From Limnohabitans sp. (GTDB lineage: Bacteria > Bacteroidota > Bacteroidia > Flavobacteriales > Flavobacteriaceae): a stretch of 64,000 nucleotides of DNA. Under the pieces are notes generated by a model. That model saw nothing but the letters and a program-made list of their open reading frames with translations, ran no database searches and had not been told where the DNA came from. Location of the stretch: positions 1-64,000 of the forward strand of contig JASGCW010000008.1 in the NCBI GenBank assembly GCA_030053945.1, read 5' to 3'. Shown here piece by piece: positions 57,018 to 63,979 of this stretch; the first letter of the stretch is position 1; every line of letters begins with the position of its first letter. A program made the translations under genes and the position numbers.

Positions 57018-57305
57018 TTATCTTTTTTTAATTCTTACTTCTGAATTTTCAGTAATGTTAGAAATATCATATTCTCCATTATCCTGTTTGTCAATATCAA
57101 TTTTAACTCTTGATTTAGAAACATCTTTTACAGAAAATTTATTTTGTATTGTATCGCCAAATATTAATACAATTAAAGATAAAGACTGTCCGCATAAAAC
57201 AGTAATTGGCTCATAATCAAAATCAGATTTCTTAACCCAAAAGATTGCCAAAACCAATATTAATAAATTAATAAAAATTGCAATGTTTTTTACTTTAGTA
57301 TTCAC
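57018..57305 (-). CDS. Two-helix small membrane protein, partner of the ATPase
   Basis: A 95-aa protein with two hydrophobic helices (about 7-24 and 33-50) and a polar C-terminal tail. The tail (KSRVKIDIDKQDNGEYDIS, then NITENSEVRIKKR) alternates hydrophobic and polar residues, suggesting short beta strands. Its stop codon (TAA at 57018-57020) is followed at once by the ATG of the 1151-aa ATPase gene, so the two are almost certainly translated together. The short motif N-S-x-V-x-I occurs both in this tail (NSEVRI) and at the N-terminus of the ATPase (NSNVFI). It may be an effector or a membrane anchor. Confidence 0.65.
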   Translation of the reverse strand: MNTKVKNIAIFINLLILVLAIFWVKKSDFDYEPITVLCGQSLSLIVLIFGDTIQNKFSVKDVSKSRVKIDIDKQDNGEYDISNITENSEVRIKKR

Positions 57306-57328
57306 AAGATTTTTTTCACAAGATAAAA

Positions 57329-57352
57329 AAAAAGACTCAATTGAGTCTTTTT
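57329..57352 (-). terminator. Terminator upstream of the ATPase gene pair
   Basis: Perfect palindromic stem AAAAAGACTCAA / TTGAGTCTTTTT centred at 57340/57341, with T-run on the minus strand. It separates the two exported-protein genes from the small membrane protein gene 24 bp downstream. Confidence 0.8.
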
Positions 57353-57358
57353 AGTAAT

Positions 57359-57964
57359 TTAAAATTTTTCTGCTGCTTTTTTAGCTTCATCTTGTTTGCT
57401 CTTTTTTAATTCTTCGGGTGTATATATTCTTGAAAACATAAATGCCCCATAGCCATCACCTTTAATTTTTGTATAAATTAATTGAATTTTCTTCCCTTTC
57501 CAGATATGTATTTGACTTTCTATTTTAGGAGTTCCAAATGCTTTTAAGAATAGATTGTAATAATAGCTTAAATCTGTTCCTTGCTCTGCAATATTTTCAG
57601 CTAATTTTCCATATTCAATTCTCTTATCCAAATTCTCTCCTTCGTCTCTTGCTTTCTCCATATACTCTTGAAGTCTATCTTCAAAACTGAAAACAATTTG
57701 TTCAATAGTTTTTTTGGAATCCTTTGAGACATATAATTGTATTTCTTTAATCTCTCGATTGTCAATATTATATTTTGACAAATCCTTTATGTGATAAACA
57801 GATGAATCTTTATCATCATTATAAACATTGTCGGAATATTGAGAAATAGGGTTTCCAATTTTTAAGTCCATAAATCCTTTTTTTTCATCTAAAGTTGCTG
57901 TGCTTTGAGCAATGGAAATTGATGAAAATATAAATGCAGAAAAAAATAAAATTAGTTGTTTCAT
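57359..57964 (-). CDS. Exported hypothetical protein (201 aa)
   Basis: A signal peptide (MKQLILFFSAFIFSSISIAQS) precedes a globular domain of about 180 residues with no motif I recognise. The segment FMDLKIGNPISQYSDNVYNDD resembles the start of many small flavobacterial exported proteins. The lysine-rich C-terminus is likely disordered. It lies 6 bp after the 159-aa gene and is followed by a terminator. It is probably periplasmic. Confidence 0.6.
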   Translation of the reverse strand: MKQLILFFSAFIFSSISIAQSTATLDEKKGFMDLKIGNPISQYSDNVYNDDKDSSVYHIKDLSKYNIDNREIKEIQLYVSKDSKKTIEQIVFSFEDRLQEYMEKARDEGENLDKRIEYGKLAENIAEQGTDLSYYYNLFLKAFGTPKIESQIHIWKGKKIQLIYTKIKGDGYGAFMFSRIYTPEELKKSKQDEAKKAAEKF

Positions 57965-57970
57965 ATTTGG

Positions 57971-58450
57971 CTATTTTAAGTTATTTATAAAAAAGTTTGA
58001 TTCTTTAATATTTTTAAAATTATATTCTTTTGAGTTATCAATATTGATTCGGATTGATTTTATTGGATTTAATAATAATTCATGAATATCTTGTTTGTCA
58101 AGTAAATAAAGTCTTTTGATTTCTGAATTTACCTCATTTTCCATTACTGGCTCTATTCTTAAACTAAATTGAAAATTATTGTTTTTGTTTGTGTCAAAAT
58201 CAAAAGTGACACTAATACCTGGGTTACAAACTGAAAAATGTGAATCCATTTCATTATCTAATTCACTATCTAATTTTACTTCTAAAAAAGTATAATCATT
58301 CAGTTTGATGAGGTTAAATTGTATCCCTAAAACATCTTTGTTTGAAAAGTATGCTATTGTTTTAAATCCTGTTTGATTTGTTTGTAATTCTTGGGCTTTA
58401 CTTTGAAAGAAAAATAAAATAAGCGGAAGTAATAAGTAATACTTTTTCAT
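57971..58450 (-). CDS. Exported hypothetical protein (159 aa)
   Basis: A signal peptide (MKKYYLLLPLILFFFQSKAQE) is followed by a beta-rich domain (about 22-159) with no recognised family. It forms an operon with the 201-aa protein (6-bp gap). The pair forms the second cargo unit of the mobile element. No similarity to immunity or toxin families is evident by eye. Confidence 0.6.
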   Translation of the reverse strand: MKKYYLLLPLILFFFQSKAQELQTNQTGFKTIAYFSNKDVLGIQFNLIKLNDYTFLEVKLDSELDNEMDSHFSVCNPGISVTFDFDTNKNNNFQFSLRIEPVMENEVNSEIKRLYLLDKQDIHELLLNPIKSIRINIDNSKEYNFKNIKESNFFINNLK

Positions 58451-58857
58451 TTATTATGTATTAAATTTCATCAGTTCCAAAATGAAAGTTAAACCAATAA
58501 AAAAGCGTGGAACTTAATCTATCTGCTTTGGCGGTACTGGTATACCTGTATACAAAATAGAAAAGCCCACGCCGTGACGTGAGCATTAATTCTATTATCC
58601 TTGTATACTTTTCAAATTACCAGTTTTCCAAAGCTCGAATAAAGATTAACGCTTTATATATATGTTTTTATTTTATTATATCATTCTCAAAAATTTGATT
58701 AAACAAAAATAGACAAAAAACCTTTATTTTAAAGCTCTCTTTTATAGTTGTTAAATAACTCTTTACATACAGGGTTAGTAATTATTTTTCTCAAGTGTAT
58801 ATAGTTGTTTAAAAACTAAATTTCACGTTCTTTTTGTGTAATAATTAACCCTATACA
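58451..58857. other. 407-bp non-coding region with hairpins, candidate replication origin
   Basis: Located just downstream of the replication initiator gene. It holds GTATAC three times (58540-58545, 58548-58553, 58603-58608), a perfect 7-bp hairpin at 58564-58583, two copies of the AGTTGTT...AACT palindrome (58746-58760, 58803-58817) and the left arm of a 16-bp inverted repeat. The 58530-58620 part is richer in G and C than its surroundings. No gene is seen. Confidence 0.5.
58564..58583 (-). terminator. GC-rich hairpin, terminator or origin element
   Basis: On the minus strand stem GCTCACG / CGTGGGC (7 bp, one G-T pair) with loop TCACGG, followed by TTTTC. It can end the replication-gene transcript or be part of an origin. 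Confidence 0.5.
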
Positions 58858-58878
58858 TTAACGGTTAATTATTACACA
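58835..58878. repeat. 16-bp perfect inverted repeat spanning the end of the replication gene
   Basis: TGTGTAATAATTAACC (58835-58850) and its exact inverse at 58863-58878, with a 12-nt loop. The loop contains the stop codon of the initiator gene, and the right arm lies within its last codons. On the plus strand the right arm is followed by TTTTT. Confidence 0.8.
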
Positions 58879-59760
58879 TTTTTGAATTAAATAAATTAGT
58901 TTTCCTTTTAAATTGTCAGAATGATTTTCAATAATTTCATTCAATTTTTTCTTGGGTCTATCTCTTCGATTTGATTTTAAATCATTCAACCAATAATTTA
59001 CATCTTTTAATTTTGCAATGTCCTTGCTGTATTTTTTTGGCAAATCTTTACTTATTGTATAATCGTAGTATACTATTTCATTTAATCGATTTATAATGAG
59101 TTTCAAGGCTAAATTAAAAGTGTTTTGATTTATATCTGCCAAACTTTTTATTTTCAAATTTTTAATTTCTATCATTTTTTTAATTTTTAATTCAACTCTA
59201 ATTACTGGCCTTGAAATTCCATATTGTAAAGATTTGTTGTAAATTTTATAGATAAATCTTAGATGTTTGGATTCTTTATAAGTTCCATTATATCTTGTGT
59301 CAAATCTTTTGTTATGATGAAATAATAATCCGTCAATAAACCAGTTAGGTTCAAAATCAATTTCTAAATTCAATCCAAACTCGATATTTTCAATTATCAT
59401 TTTATTAGATTTACAATTAAATAATTCTTCTAAATGTTGTATTGTTTTTTCAAAATCAGAAAAATAATATTGATTTCCATTATATCCTTTATAATTCCGT
59501 TCTCCTCGATAATTTGGTGCTTTTATTCCATTGATTTCATTCCAAAGTTTATGAATACTACCCTTAAAATAAATATGAGGTTTTGAACTATCAATTTTAT
59601 TAGGCTTTATAATTATATCACAAAACATATATTTGCTAATCCAACTTTTTATTTCTCCCGTTTCTTCATCTACAATCATTTGAAAAGAAAGCTTCTGTTT
59701 AAGCCACTCGAAGCAAGACCCTTTCAATTTTATTTTTATATAATCAACTAAAGCTAACAT
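58858..59760 (-). CDS. Replication initiation protein, gene II/X-like
   Basis: A 300-aa protein resembling initiators of phages and small plasmids (gene II/X type). Recognisable features are MLALVDYIKIKLKGS at the start, HIYFKGSIHKLWNE (about 62-75), NIEFGLNLEIDF and RFIYKIYNKSLQYG (about 168-181). The last has a YNK that may contain the nicking tyrosine. Next to it is a structured non-coding region with a perfect inverted repeat. This suggests the element can replicate after excision, probably by rolling circle. Assignment is by eye and is not certain. Confidence 0.5.
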   Translation of the reverse strand: MLALVDYIKIKLKGSCFEWLKQKLSFQMIVDEETGEIKSWISKYMFCDIIIKPNKIDSSKPHIYFKGSIHKLWNEINGIKAPNYRGERNYKGYNGNQYYFSDFEKTIQHLEELFNCKSNKMIIENIEFGLNLEIDFEPNWFIDGLLFHHNKRFDTRYNGTYKESKHLRFIYKIYNKSLQYGISRPVIRVELKIKKMIEIKNLKIKSLADINQNTFNLALKLIINRLNEIVYYDYTISKDLPKKYSKDIAKLKDVNYWLNDLKSNRRDRPKKKLNEIIENHSDNLKGKLIYLIQKCVIINR

Positions 59761-59788
59761 AAGGAATTATCCTTGAGTACGCGTGCGT

Positions 59789-59803
59789 AGTTGTTAAGAA
59801 ACT
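59789..59803. repeat. AGTTGTT-type palindrome, third copy
   Basis: AGTTGTTAAGAAACT. Similar elements AGTTGTTAAATAACT (58746-58760) and AGTTGTTTAAAAACT (58803-58817) lie on the other side of the replication gene. They could be binding sites of the initiator or the HTH protein. Confidence 0.4.
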
Positions 59804-60074
59804 AAAGTTGAATCATTGCTTGTTCTATTTCACTACGTTTGTAGTAAACTCTCCCTTGCATAGCATACGCTATCAACTTGCCTTTCTTTGTCCAGTTATG
59901 AACACTTGACAAATCAATTTTTAAAAGTTCGGCTACTTGACTTCTTGTTAGAAATTCTGTTGGCTCTTTTGGTTGAAATTCTTTTTTTAAGATTTCAATT
60001 TCTTGTTTAATTACAATAAGGATTAACTCCTGAAATTGTTGAGGTGTGATTTGAATAAATTGAATTGCTTCCAT
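59802..60074 (-). CDS. Excisionase-like helix-turn-helix protein
   Basis: A 90-aa DNA-binding protein (start ATG at 60074, MEAIQF). A helical N-terminus precedes a MerR/excisionase-type winged helix (about 40-90): FLTRSQVAELLKIDLSSVHNWTKKGKLIAYAMQGRVYYKRSEIEQAM. This is the pattern of Xis/AlpA-like proteins that direct excision and often control the integrase or replication gene. It lies 41 bp before the replication gene. Confidence 0.85.
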   Translation of the reverse strand: MEAIQFIQITPQQFQELILIVIKQEIEILKKEFQPKEPTEFLTRSQVAELLKIDLSSVHNWTKKGKLIAYAMQGRVYYKRSEIEQAMIQL

Positions 60075-60154
60075 AATTTTTATATTTATAATTATGAAGC
60101 AAATCAATTGAAGGAGTTAGGGTACTGAAAGTCTAACTTTGGGCTTTTTATGGA

Positions 60155-60892
60155 CTAAATGTGGTTCTTTAATTTAAACCACTCTAATGAGTTTGAATAG
60201 TGTGTAGCTCTATTGCCTTTTTTATCTGTTACATCGTTTAATGTTTTAATTTTTTCAAAATTATCATCATACTCTTGACAAAACCAATTTCTAAATACCT
60301 CTGGGCGTTGATGTATATAAATTGGATTGTTAGTGTGCATTCTCCAATAATAATAACTAATATCTGCATAACGACCACTTTTCCCTTTTTCAGAGATATG
60401 GTTTTTTAAAATATAGTCAAATAATTCAAAACCATTATTAGAAAATATCTCAGTATGTTTATCCAAATAAAGAATTTCTATTTCTTGATTAATTATTGAT
60501 TTGTTTTTCAAGTGTTTAACCAATAATTCGATTTCATTTATTACAAAGTCTAATATCTTTTTAACTCTGTTGTCTAATATTGATTTTTTTGTGAATAATG
60601 AATAGTCAAGGTCAGATTCGATGACTTCAGGTATGAAAACATTGTTTGACATTCTGCCACACTCGTTTTTAAGTGTTTTTAAACTTCTTAATTTATGATT
60701 TAATAATTCACTATATGAAAATGCAGATGTTATCCCAAATACAATTTTACTTTTGTTTTCGTATTCATCTAAATATGATTTTGTTAATTCTGTTATTTCG
60801 TTCGAATCTCTAAAAGATAAATCATTCAGAAGTTTCTCGGTTTTTTCAATAAAAGTATTTAATCTATCAAATGAAATATCACTATTACTCAT
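60155..60892 (-). CDS. Hypothetical protein (245 aa)
   Basis: Cytoplasmic, mostly helical protein with no signal or membrane segment. The second half has an aromatic-rich motif (FELFDYILKNHISEKGKSGRYADISYYYWRMH) seen in my recollection in other Bacteroidota mobile-element proteins of unknown role. It lies between the Fic gene and the HTH gene; a TTGTAC palindrome at 60960-60972 is in its upstream region. Confidence 0.55.
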   Translation of the reverse strand: MSNSDISFDRLNTFIEKTEKLLNDLSFRDSNEITELTKSYLDEYENKSKIVFGITSAFSYSELLNHKLRSLKTLKNECGRMSNNVFIPEVIESDLDYSLFTKKSILDNRVKKILDFVINEIELLVKHLKNKSIINQEIEILYLDKHTEIFSNNGFELFDYILKNHISEKGKSGRYADISYYYWRMHTNNPIYIHQRPEVFRNWFCQEYDDNFEKIKTLNDVTDKKGNRATHYSNSLEWFKLKNHI

Positions 60893-60959
60893 AAAAATTG
60901 ATTATTTTCTTAACTTGTAGATAAAAACGTGTTAGCTTTTTTGAATATTTCTTACATGT

Positions 60960-60972
60960 TGTACAGTACAAG
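60960..60972. promoter_or_regulatory. TTGTAC palindrome, possible operator
   Basis: TTGTACAGTACAA is a perfect 13-bp palindrome in the 107-bp gap between the Fic gene and the 245-aa gene, about 70 bp before the latter's start. The half-site TTGTAC is the same as in the two 11-mers near the element ends. Confidence 0.4.
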
Positions 60973-60999
60973 TTGTCATAATTGAATTTAGTTAACTCG

Positions 61000-62070
61000 T
61001 TATTCTCTCATTAAAACTTTTACAAGTTCAATATTTGTGTAATAATTGCTTTTGCCTATTTTGGTTTTACTCAAAAGTCCAATTTCAGTAATCTTGTCTA
61101 AATATATTGAAGCTGTTTGTCGTGAAATATTTAATTCATTTTCTAAAAATTCAATTTTTGTATATGGATTTCTGAATAAATTATTAATAAGGTCTTGACT
61201 GTAAATTTTTGGTAATTCCTTTCTTATTTTATTTTTATGGTTTTGCATTACAGCTTTTATTTGAGTAATTAAATCAATAGTTTCAATAGCTGTAACTTCA
61301 ACACCTTTCAATAAATACAATATCATGCTTTCCCAATCATCATTATCCCTAACAGATTGCAAAGTTTTGTAATAATCACTCTTATTTTTTGTTATGTAAC
61401 GACTTAAATATAATACTGGAATATCTAATAAGTTTTCTAAAACCAAATACAAAATATTTATAATACGACCAGTTCTTCCGTTACCATCATAAAATGGATG
61501 AATACTCTCAAATTGATAATGGATAACTGCCATTTTAACTAATGGGTCTAAATCTGAAAAATTTGAGTTATTAATGAATTTTTCAAGATTACTCATTAAA
61601 TCTAAAATTTCATTTGGGTGTTGAGGTGGAGTATAAACTACTTCTCCAAATGAATTTTTGAGTTTAGTTCCAGATTGCTTTCTAAAACCAGCGTTGTTTT
61701 CAAGTAACGCTTCTTGAATTGTTAAAATGTGTTTGTTTAACAGCATTTTTTCTTTGCGTACAATTTGAAAACCTAACTTTAGCCCTTGGGCATAGTTGTA
61801 AACTTCTTTAGAAGCTGTGTTTTTACTCTCAATGAAGATATTTTCTTTATATAAATCATCATGTGTTGTAACAATATTTTCAATCTCACTACTGTCTTTA
61901 GCTTCTTGTAAAGTTAAAGTGTTTATTAAAATATTTTCATTGGGAATAGTTTTAGCTGTTCCTTTAAGTTCAGCCAAAAAACGATGTGATTTTGAAAGTT
62001 GCTTTAAAACTTTTGGAGTTTCTATTTCAATTGTTGGCGGAAGTGGTTTTAATTCAAATTGTTCCTTCAT
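61000..62070 (-). CDS. Fic family protein
   Basis: A 356-aa protein that probably transfers AMP (or another nucleotide moiety) to target proteins. The catalytic motif HPFYDGNGRTGR is at residues 191-202 and complete. The N-terminal inhibitory motif SSEIEN (60-65, fitting [ST]xxxE[GN]) suggests self-inhibition. The C-terminal 70 residues form a winged helix (TKIEFLENELNISRQTASIYLDKI). It starts 3 bp after the integrase stop, so the two are coexpressed. The target is unknown. Confidence 0.9.
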   Translation of the reverse strand: MKEQFELKPLPPTIEIETPKVLKQLSKSHRFLAELKGTAKTIPNENILINTLTLQEAKDSSEIENIVTTHDDLYKENIFIESKNTASKEVYNYAQGLKLGFQIVRKEKMLLNKHILTIQEALLENNAGFRKQSGTKLKNSFGEVVYTPPQHPNEILDLMSNLEKFINNSNFSDLDPLVKMAVIHYQFESIHPFYDGNGRTGRIINILYLVLENLLDIPVLYLSRYITKNKSDYYKTLQSVRDNDDWESMILYLLKGVEVTAIETIDLITQIKAVMQNHKNKIRKELPKIYSQDLINNLFRNPYTKIEFLENELNISRQTASIYLDKITEIGLLSKTKIGKSNYYTNIELVKVLMRE

Positions 62071-62073
62071 AAA

Positions 62074-63381
62074 TTATTCGTTTTTAACCAACCTTAATTT
62101 TGGTTCATTTGTGTTTTTAATTGATTTAAGTTTTTCTAAAAATAAATCTGCATTCGCGTCTTTATCTTCTCTCTGATTTATGTATTCTAAAAATGTACTT
62201 TCCTTTGAATGCCCTGTAATGTTCATCAAAATCGGGGTTGGTATTTTTTTGTAATAATTTGTTGCAAAAGAACGTCTTAAACTATGAGTAGTTATTAGTT
62301 CATATTTCGGATAAAGTCCAAGTTCTTTTCTTTTAGTTTCTGAATTAGGTTTTTTGCCTTCAACAACCTCATCTATTCCTGCAATTTTACAAACCTCTTT
62401 CATGTGTTCGTTTAATTTTTGAGTACTAACTATATAAGGCATATCATTTTCAATTATATCTAAAGCAATTTCTGAAACAGGAATGGTTACTGATTTCTTC
62501 GTTTTTTGTTGGATAATATCAATATATGCATTTCCATTGGAGTTATTGTATCTCAAATCTGTTTTTTCAACACTAAATAAATCACTTATTCGTTGTCCAA
62601 GTTCACAACCCAATAAAATCCATTTTTTTGCATTTATTAAGGATTTTAATTTTATTTCAGTATCCCTTATTTTGTTGATTTCATCAAAAGATAATGTTTG
62701 AATATATCTATCTTCGTTATTTTCTTTAAATCGTTTTATTTGTCTAAAATATGGATTTGAGAATAAACCTGACGTTTCTGCATCTAAACAAGTTGTTTTA
62801 ATATTATCAATTTGTTTTCCTGAATAATTGACAGAATATTTTTTTGTGTTTAATAACCATTTGGTAAGTTTTTCAACAAATACATTATTTATATCGGCAA
62901 AATGAATTTTCTTTTTAATTACTTTTTCATATTCCTCTACTAAATTTCTAAAAGTAATATAGCCTTTTACTCTATTGGATGACAAACCAATTCTACTACT
63001 TCCCTTTATTATTCTTGTATCGGCTGTATCAATAATATGCTGAATATGATTTATTAGCATATCAGAATCTGATTTTTCAATTCGATTAAAGCATTCTTTA
63101 ATGCTATTTTCTAACCAAAATTTATCAATCAATACTTTTCTTGCCATATCTGTATTGAGTTTATCGTAAACAAAAGATTCTAATTTTTTAAGTTCTTTTA
63201 TTAACTTCTTATTAGAATCAATTGTGTTTTTAGGTAAATTAGTTGAATCACTCCAATCTTTTGGGTTTATTGCAAAACCAGAGTTTGTTTGAATATCTAA
63301 TTTTCTGCCATCTATCAAACGAATTTTTATAGGTACGTTTTTATTTAGACGACTTCTCAAAGTAAATCGAATGGATGCCAT
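62074..63381 (-). CDS. Tyrosine recombinase / integrase
   Basis: Site-specific integrase of 435 aa from the ATG at 63381 (MASIRF). The N-terminus has the Bacteroidota arm-binding domain (about 1-90), then the SAM-like core-binding domain (about 110-215), then the catalytic domain with R264 (GQRISD), K293 region, H366-S-L-R369, H391 and nucleophile Y400 (FLEYINQ). All catalytic residues are in place, so it should be active. It lies 197 bp from attR and reads away from it. A -7 box TATTTTTG (63402-63409, minus) lies 20 bp upstream. Confidence 0.93.
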   Translation of the reverse strand: MASIRFTLRSRLNKNVPIKIRLIDGRKLDIQTNSGFAINPKDWSDSTNLPKNTIDSNKKLIKELKKLESFVYDKLNTDMARKVLIDKFWLENSIKECFNRIEKSDSDMLINHIQHIIDTADTRIIKGSSRIGLSSNRVKGYITFRNLVEEYEKVIKKKIHFADINNVFVEKLTKWLLNTKKYSVNYSGKQIDNIKTTCLDAETSGLFSNPYFRQIKRFKENNEDRYIQTLSFDEINKIRDTEIKLKSLINAKKWILLGCELGQRISDLFSVEKTDLRYNNSNGNAYIDIIQQKTKKSVTIPVSEIALDIIENDMPYIVSTQKLNEHMKEVCKIAGIDEVVEGKKPNSETKRKELGLYPKYELITTHSLRRSFATNYYKKIPTPILMNITGHSKESTFLEYINQREDKDANADLFLEKLKSIKNTNEPKLRLVKNE

Positions 63382-63435
63382 GTTTGTATGATATGATAAT
63401 TCAAAAATAATATTTATTTTTAAATTGCACGACAT

Positions 63436-63446
63436 TTGTACAACAA
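63436..63446. repeat. Possible arm-type site, right end
   Basis: TTGTACAACAA, identical to 53413-53423, in the upstream region of the integrase gene. Confidence 0.4.
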
Positions 63447-63577
63447 AAATTCTATAATATTAGATTTATTTAAATATTATTAAACAATCTAAATTACATA
63501 AAATCGACTTAAAGTATTGAAAATATTGAATTTAACAATTAAAATAAGGAAGTGTGAGAGATGATAAGTTTAATGGT

Positions 63578-63598
63578 TTCAAGTCCCGCCTTGAGTAC
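63578..63598 (+). repeat. attR core (21-bp direct repeat)
   Basis: Exact copy of 53325-53345, with two more matching bases upstream after one mismatch (GG-T instead of GG-G). It is a tRNA-Leu 3' fragment and not a tRNA gene. Confidence 0.9.
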
Positions 63599-63629
63599 AA
63601 AAGCCTTAAACTATGTTTAAGGCTTTTTT
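63599..63629 (+). terminator. Displaced terminator of the tRNA operon
   Basis: Perfect 11-bp stem AAGCCTTAAAC (63601-63611) / GTTTAAGGCTT (63615-63625) with TAT loop and a T-run. It directly follows attR, as expected for the original chromosomal sequence after tRNA-Leu. Confidence 0.88.
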
Positions 63630-63658
63630 GTTTTTATAACTTCTTCGGTTTATCCAGC

Positions 63659-63979
63659 TTATCGCCTTATATTGTAACCAGCGCATTTTTTTTGTGTTTT
63701 TAAAATTCTAAATTTTTTAAAATTAACTATATCACATACTTCAAAATCTTCAAGACTATCAATATTCTCTTTTATAATGATTTTGTTATTTTGAATTTCA
63801 ACAAGAATTCCCAATCCTATGTGGGTATATGGAGTGTAATAATTTTTATATTGAGGATAGATATAAATATAGTCTTTCTTGTTTTTTCTTAAGTGGAGAA
63901 AATGTTGATAAAATTCAATGTTGTCAAAGCAATAAATTTTCTTATTATTAATTAAAAGTTGATTCTTTTTAAATGACAA
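63659..63979 (-). CDS. Small hypothetical protein at right edge
   Basis: A 106-aa protein, rich in aromatic residues, I, N and K (DYIYIYPQYKNYYTPYTHIG). No signal or membrane segment and no recognised family. It converges on the tRNA-operon terminator and belongs to the chromosomal flank. Coding status rests on length and an intact frame only. Confidence 0.5.
   Translation of the reverse strand: MSFKKNQLLINNKKIYCFDNIEFYQHFLHLRKNKKDYIYIYPQYKNYYTPYTHIGLGILVEIQNNKIIIKENIDSLEDFEVCDIVNFKKFRILKTQKKCAGYNIRR

Larger units (their letters stand above)
53346..63598. mobile_element. Integrative element in tRNA-Leu (about 10.25 kb)
   Basis: Bounded by exact 21-bp repeats of the tRNA-Leu 3' end. Near the right repeat is a tyrosine integrase; inside are an excisionase-like HTH protein, a replication initiator-like protein, a non-coding structured region, a Fic protein and cargo genes. 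All genes are on the minus strand. No relaxase, coupling protein, conjugation or phage structural gene is seen, so it is a mobilisable or satellite-type element and not a self-transmissible one. The tRNA remains complete because attL restores its 3' end. Confidence 0.88.

Noticed and set aside
58540..58608. CRISPR-like repeat of GTATAC sites
   Set aside because: Units are only 6 bp, unevenly spaced, and no cas gene is in the window.
63578..63598. A second tRNA-Leu
   Set aside because: Only the 3' quarter of the tRNA is present; it is the attR copy.
53346..63598. Self-transmissible conjugative element or prophage
   Set aside because: No relaxase, coupling ATPase, T4SS, capsid, portal or tail gene is seen among its genes.
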